Shown here in pieces: positions 61,348-64,000 of a stretch of 64,000 bases of DNA (positions within the stretch are counted from its first letter, which is position 1; every line of letters starts with the position of its first letter). The notes beneath the pieces are model-generated. The model worked only from the letters and a program-made list of their open reading frames with translations. It was not told the DNA's origin and did not search any database. The DNA is taken from assembly GCA_964438705.1 (NCBI GenBank), contig CAYTKQ010000008.1:1-64000 (forward strand), given 5' to 3'. The translations under genes were made by a program, and so were the position numbers. Source of the stretch: Christensenella sp964438705. Its GTDB lineage: Bacteria; Bacillota; Clostridia; Christensenellales; Christensenellaceae.

Positions 61348-61711
61348 GACTGCCCTCCCTCAGCTTCTTTTGAATCGCCATCACCGCCTTGACCGTATAC
61401 GCGGTGGCAAAAAAGGTGATGATCGTTGTCAGCGCGCAAATCAGCAAAAACGGAAGCAGATAGTTTTTCAGGCGATCAAACTGTTCGATGATCGCCACAC
61501 CCGCCGGAATAAAGAAAAACGCCATGTTTTTCAGCAAAAAGTCTCCAAACCGCTCAATGTGACGCGGCTTGATCCACTTCAAAAGCAGCAGGACAAACAG
61601 CAATATCATGCTCATCACGCTCGCCGGGATGGGCAGCGGAATGATCCTTGACAGCAGCTCTCCCGCAAAGCATACCGCAAACACGATGCCGATTTGAAAC
61701 AAGCCCTTCAT
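61340..61711 (-). CDS. lrgA: LrgA/CidA family membrane protein
   Basis: A 123-residue protein with four hydrophobic segments in the holin-like LrgA pattern: GIVFAVCFAGELLSRIIPLP, PASVMSMILLFVLLLLKWIK and KNMAFFFIPAGVAIIEQFDR. Partner of LrgB, whose gene follows. Behind its own promoter. Confidence 0.94.
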   Translation of the reverse strand: MKGLFQIGIVFAVCFAGELLSRIIPLPIPASVMSMILLFVLLLLKWIKPRHIERFGDFLLKNMAFFFIPAGVAIIEQFDRLKNYLLPFLLICALTTIITFFATAYTVKAVMAIQKKLREGSHE

Positions 61712-61755
61712 AGTCTTCCTTTCGTCCGGTTTATTTTCCCTTCCAACAATTTTTT

Positions 61756-61784
61756 ATTATAAACCTCTTTTGCTCTGCGGACAA
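61756..61784 (-). promoter_or_regulatory. Promoter of lrgAB
   Basis: TTGTCC (61784-61779), 17-bp spacer, consensus TATAAT (61761-61756) on the minus strand, about 45 bp before lrgA. Confidence 0.7.
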
Positions 61785-61807
61785 CCTTTCGTTTCTTTTG
61801 CGCACAC

Positions 61808-61842
61808 AAAAAACAGCCCGAGTTTGCTTCAGGCTGTTTTTA
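61808..61842 (-). terminator. Terminator after the aldolase gene
   Basis: AACAGCCTGA/TCGGGCTGTT hairpin with a seven-base loop followed by TTTTTT on the minus strand, shortly after the aldolase stop. Confidence 0.8.
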
Positions 61843-61866
61843 TTTCTTTCCGTAAGATTGATGATA

Positions 61867-62586
61867 TTATTGTTTCCCATCATAAGGCGGAATCAAGCCT
61901 GCCTCACGCATCGTGTCGAACATGTCAACGATATATGGTGCCTCAAAACTCCCGATACGGTCGCAGCCCGCCTTGATGAAGGATACCGCATTTTGCGGTT
62001 TGGGAAATTTAATTCCCGCTTTCATTTTCACGTTCGTGCCCTTCAGAGATTCTTTTATGACGAGGATCTGTTCTAAGGAAGGCCCCTCCGACTGACCGCT
62101 GGAGCTTTTTGCATATGTCGCGCCCGCTTCCACGAGAATATCGCAGGCAAACCTAATTTCATCGTCCGTCAGAAAGGCCACTTCCAAGATCGGCTTTGTC
62201 ACGGCACCCTCTGCCGCCTTCACATGCTCCTTCATTTCATACAGCAGATAGTCATGCCTGCGATCCTTCAACGCCCCTATGTTGAACACCATATCGATGG
62301 CGGTAGCGCCTAATTGAACAGCCTGTGAAACGGCATAAATTTTCGTTTTGGTATCCGAATTTCCAAACGGATAGTCTACCGGCACCCCAATTTCACAGTC
62401 CAGCCCCTTCAAACCCTCAGCCAGCATGGCCGTCCACGTCGATCCGGTATAAAAACAAGCGAATTTGTATTGCCACATCAATTCGATCCCTTTTCGTACG
62501 TCCGCCTCCGTCGCATTCTTTTGCGTCAAAACAAAATCAAAGATTTTTGCAAACCCGGCTTTGTCAACTTTTGATAGATCAATCAT
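61867..62586 (-). CDS. DeoC-type aldolase
   Basis: Class I aldolase of the deoxyribose-phosphate aldolase family, 239 residues. The Schiff-base lysine lies in GATYAKSSSGQSEGPSLEQI and a second conserved lysine in NVKMKAGIKFPKPQNAVSFI; KPILEVAFLTDDEI is also typical. The early part (FACFYTGSTWTAMLAEGLKG) departs from ordinary DeoC, where a V-CV-P motif is expected, so a different sugar phosphate (for example a deoxy-ketose phosphate) is possible. It follows an FGGY kinase gene by 110 bp, and a kinase-then-aldolase route is the likely logic. Confidence 0.88.
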   Translation of the reverse strand: MIDLSKVDKAGFAKIFDFVLTQKNATEADVRKGIELMWQYKFACFYTGSTWTAMLAEGLKGLDCEIGVPVDYPFGNSDTKTKIYAVSQAVQLGATAIDMVFNIGALKDRRHDYLLYEMKEHVKAAEGAVTKPILEVAFLTDDEIRFACDILVEAGATYAKSSSGQSEGPSLEQILVIKESLKGTNVKMKAGIKFPKPQNAVSFIKAGCDRIGSFEAPYIVDMFDTMREAGLIPPYDGKQ

Positions 62587-62696
62587 TTTAAATAGTTCCT
62601 TTCAATTGATATAAAATTTTTTGTGCGTATCCTCTTACGTATGGAAAGAATGTATGTCTATCCAAACCCCGAGGAGGTCAACAATCGTCTCATCCT

Positions 62697-64000
62697 TTAC
62701 TTCTCCCTGATCTTTTGAAACACCGCATACCTTTGCGCATATCGCTCGCTGTTTTCCGCATTTGGTTCATAGGTCTGATCGATTCCGGTCATCTTGGCGA
62801 GCGCGTCTTCAAAACTTTCATACGCACCCATTCCAACCGCCGCAATGACCGCCGCGCCGACCGCAGAAGCTTGCAGATTCCGCATGCGCTCCACGCGCAC
62901 CCCAAAAAGATCGGCCTTAAACTGATTCAAATTATCCGCCTTTGCGCCGCCCGCGCCAACGCGCATACAGCCAAATCGGCTTTCCGTAACTTTTTGCACA
63001 ACCTCATAGAGCTCACGCAACCTGTAAGAGTGCGCTTCCATAAGCGCTGTAAATATATCCGGCAAACTCGTCTCAACACTCATTCCCTCAAAACAGCCGT
63101 CCCCCGTGAGCGGATCGCGTGTCATCCTGACGTTGCAGGATGCGTCATAGCGTGCCTTAGCGCTGATTTCGTTCAAACCGACGCCTGTGCGGGAAACGAA
63201 CGTGTCCACAAACCACCTGACGGTGGGCTGCATATTGTCTCCCGCTTGAAAATGATAGCTTCCGCGCACCGCGCCCAGCCCCGGCATCAGTCCAAATATC
63301 CAGTGTTCATCCGTATTTCTAAATTCATGCAGCGGAAGGCCGACAAGGTTATACGAACCCGCCAGATTACCTATCATTCCCGCCGTGCCCTTCGGGTGGA
63401 ACCCCAGCCCGATAAAGCCTTCCATCGCATCGTGCCCGCCAATCACAACAGGCACCCGTTTGGGTAGCCTTACATCCCCATATCGTGCAATTTCGCCCAA
63501 AACCGTTCCCGCCTCGCAAACACTGCCAAGCGTCTCTTTTTGAATCCCCAATATATCCAGCAGCCGTCCCGACCACTCGTTTTTTTGCAAGTCATACATT
63601 GCCATGCGTGCCGCCAAAGAGTAATCGCTGTACGGCTCCAGTCCAAGCTTCATCATAATATACTGTTGGAGCGAATACAGATTCTTTGTTCTTGCAAACA
63701 ATTCAGGTTTGTGCTTTTTGATCCAATACATGCGCGGGAAAGAAAGATCGCAATCGAGCGGCGCCCCTGTGATCTTTGCATATTCATGCGTATCGATCAG
63801 CGTCCCGATTTCATGCATATCCTCCTTCGCTCTCCAGTCACTTCCCGCAATCAGCGGATATAGGACCTTTCGCCGCTCATCCATACAAATGAAATTATCT
63901 CCAAAAAATGAAAATATCACTGCTGAAATGTCGGCGTTTTTCGCTTCCTCTTTTTCCAGAAGCTGCCCAAGACACTGCTGTGAACTCTGCCAGAGCGTTT
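62697..64000 (-). CDS. FGGY-family sugar kinase, 5' end outside window
   Basis: The reading frame is open to the window edge (upstream codons give WQSSQQCLGQLLEKEEAKNA, a normal FGGY helix), so the N-terminal ATP-binding motif lies beyond it; a GTG at 63920 is not the true start. Visible are YPLIAGSDWRAKEDMHEIG, the catalytic region VPVVIGGHDAMEGFIGLGFH, and the C-terminal ATP-lobe segment RVGAGGAKADNLNQFKADLF with SAVGAAVIAAVGMGAY. The sequence differs clearly from the kinase at 19.3-20.8 kb. Substrate unknown; the DeoC-type aldolase downstream is the probable next enzyme. Confidence 0.9.
   Translation of the reverse strand, partial: TLWQSSQQCLGQLLEKEEAKNADISAVIFSFFGDNFICMDERRKVLYPLIAGSDWRAKEDMHEIGTLIDTHEYAKITGAPLDCDLSFPRMYWIKKHKPELFARTKNLYSLQQYIMMKLGLEPYSDYSLAARMAMYDLQKNEWSGRLLDILGIQKETLGSVCEAGTVLGEIARYGDVRLPKRVPVVIGGHDAMEGFIGLGFHPKGTAGMIGNLAGSYNLVGLPLHEFRNTDEHWIFGLMPGLGAVRGSYHFQAGDNMQPTVRWFVDTFVSRTGVGLNEISAKARYDASCNVRMTRDPLTGDGCFEGMSVETSLPDIFTALMEAHSYRLRELYEVVQKVTESRFGCMRVGAGGAKADNLNQFKADLFGVRVERMRNLQASAVGAAVIAAVGMGAYESFEDALAKMTGIDQTYEPNAENSERYAQRYAVFQKIREK

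Noticed and set aside
1..64000. CRISPR arrays, phage structural genes, toxin-antitoxin pairs or biosynthetic gene clusters
   Set aside because: No regularly spaced repeats, capsid/terminase-like genes, paired small toxin/antitoxin genes or multidomain synthetases were seen on either strand.

Overview
The window looks like a chromosomal segment of a Gram-positive anaerobe of the Bacillota, class Clostridia, possibly near the Christensenellales or Oscillospirales (a guess from gene content and a roughly half-GC composition). Pointers are the paired ADP-glucose pyrophosphorylase subunits GlgC and GlgD, strong AGGAGG-type ribosome-binding sites, a YesM/YesN two-component pair, FMN and cobalamin riboswitches, and a surface protein with an NPQTG-type sortase signal.

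Layout. (1) 1-8.9 kb: a minus-strand glycogen operon, malQ-pgi-glgB-glgC-glgD-glgA, with a good promoter before malQ and a terminator after glgA. (2) 8.9-12.3 kb: tsaE-tsaB-rimI-icd and a SEC-C protein in one overlapping minus-strand unit. (3) 12.3-18.1 kb: an FMN-riboswitch-controlled ribU, a divergent sodium:amino-acid symporter, a secreted/anchored protein of unknown role, and a cellulose-synthase-like glycosyltransferase with a weak PilZ-like tail. (4) 18.2-30.4 kb: a tightly packed twelve-gene minus-strand sugar operon: two small paralogous proteins, a ribose-type ABC transporter, two fucose-isomerase-fold proteins, NagB-like and NagA-like enzymes, an FGGY kinase, a creatininase-family hydrolase and a cysteine-rich small protein. 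It faces a YesM/YesN sensor-regulator pair, followed by a DeoR regulator and a second small cluster (archaeal-type TIM barrel, YjbQ, SIS). The substrate is not evident; this is the best candidate for an undescribed pathway.

(5) 37.4-43.1 kb: an AT-richer block with a cobalamin riboswitch and terminator driving cobA, btuF, btuC, btuD, a degenerate PduO-type protein and a CobQ-like protein that has lost precisely its glutaminase domain, then an XRE regulator. (6) 43.1-46.8 kb: island scar: a 5'-truncated serine recombinase, a frameshifted beta-helix surface protein, duplicated tRNA ends and tRNA-Leu(GAG). (7) 46.9-52.4 kb: a housekeeping operon recX-birA-P1 peptidase-acpS-nnr-flavin reductase. 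recX and the divergent peptidoglycan-binding protein both seem to have leaderless promoters. (8) 53.2-53.7 kb: a 509-bp segment bounded by 15-bp inverted repeats. (9) 53.7-60.5 kb: polA-coaE-lytic transglycosylase-solute-binding protein-alpha-amylase. (10) 60.7-64 kb: lrgAB, a DeoC-type aldolase and an FGGY kinase cut by the window edge.

Functionally, the glycogen genes link glucose-6-phosphate to ADP-glucose polymer storage, while MalQ and the cytoplasmic amylase process alpha-glucans. Regions 4 and 10 are sugar catabolism; region 5 is corrinoid uptake and adenosylation. All assignments come from reading the sequence; no database search was run.
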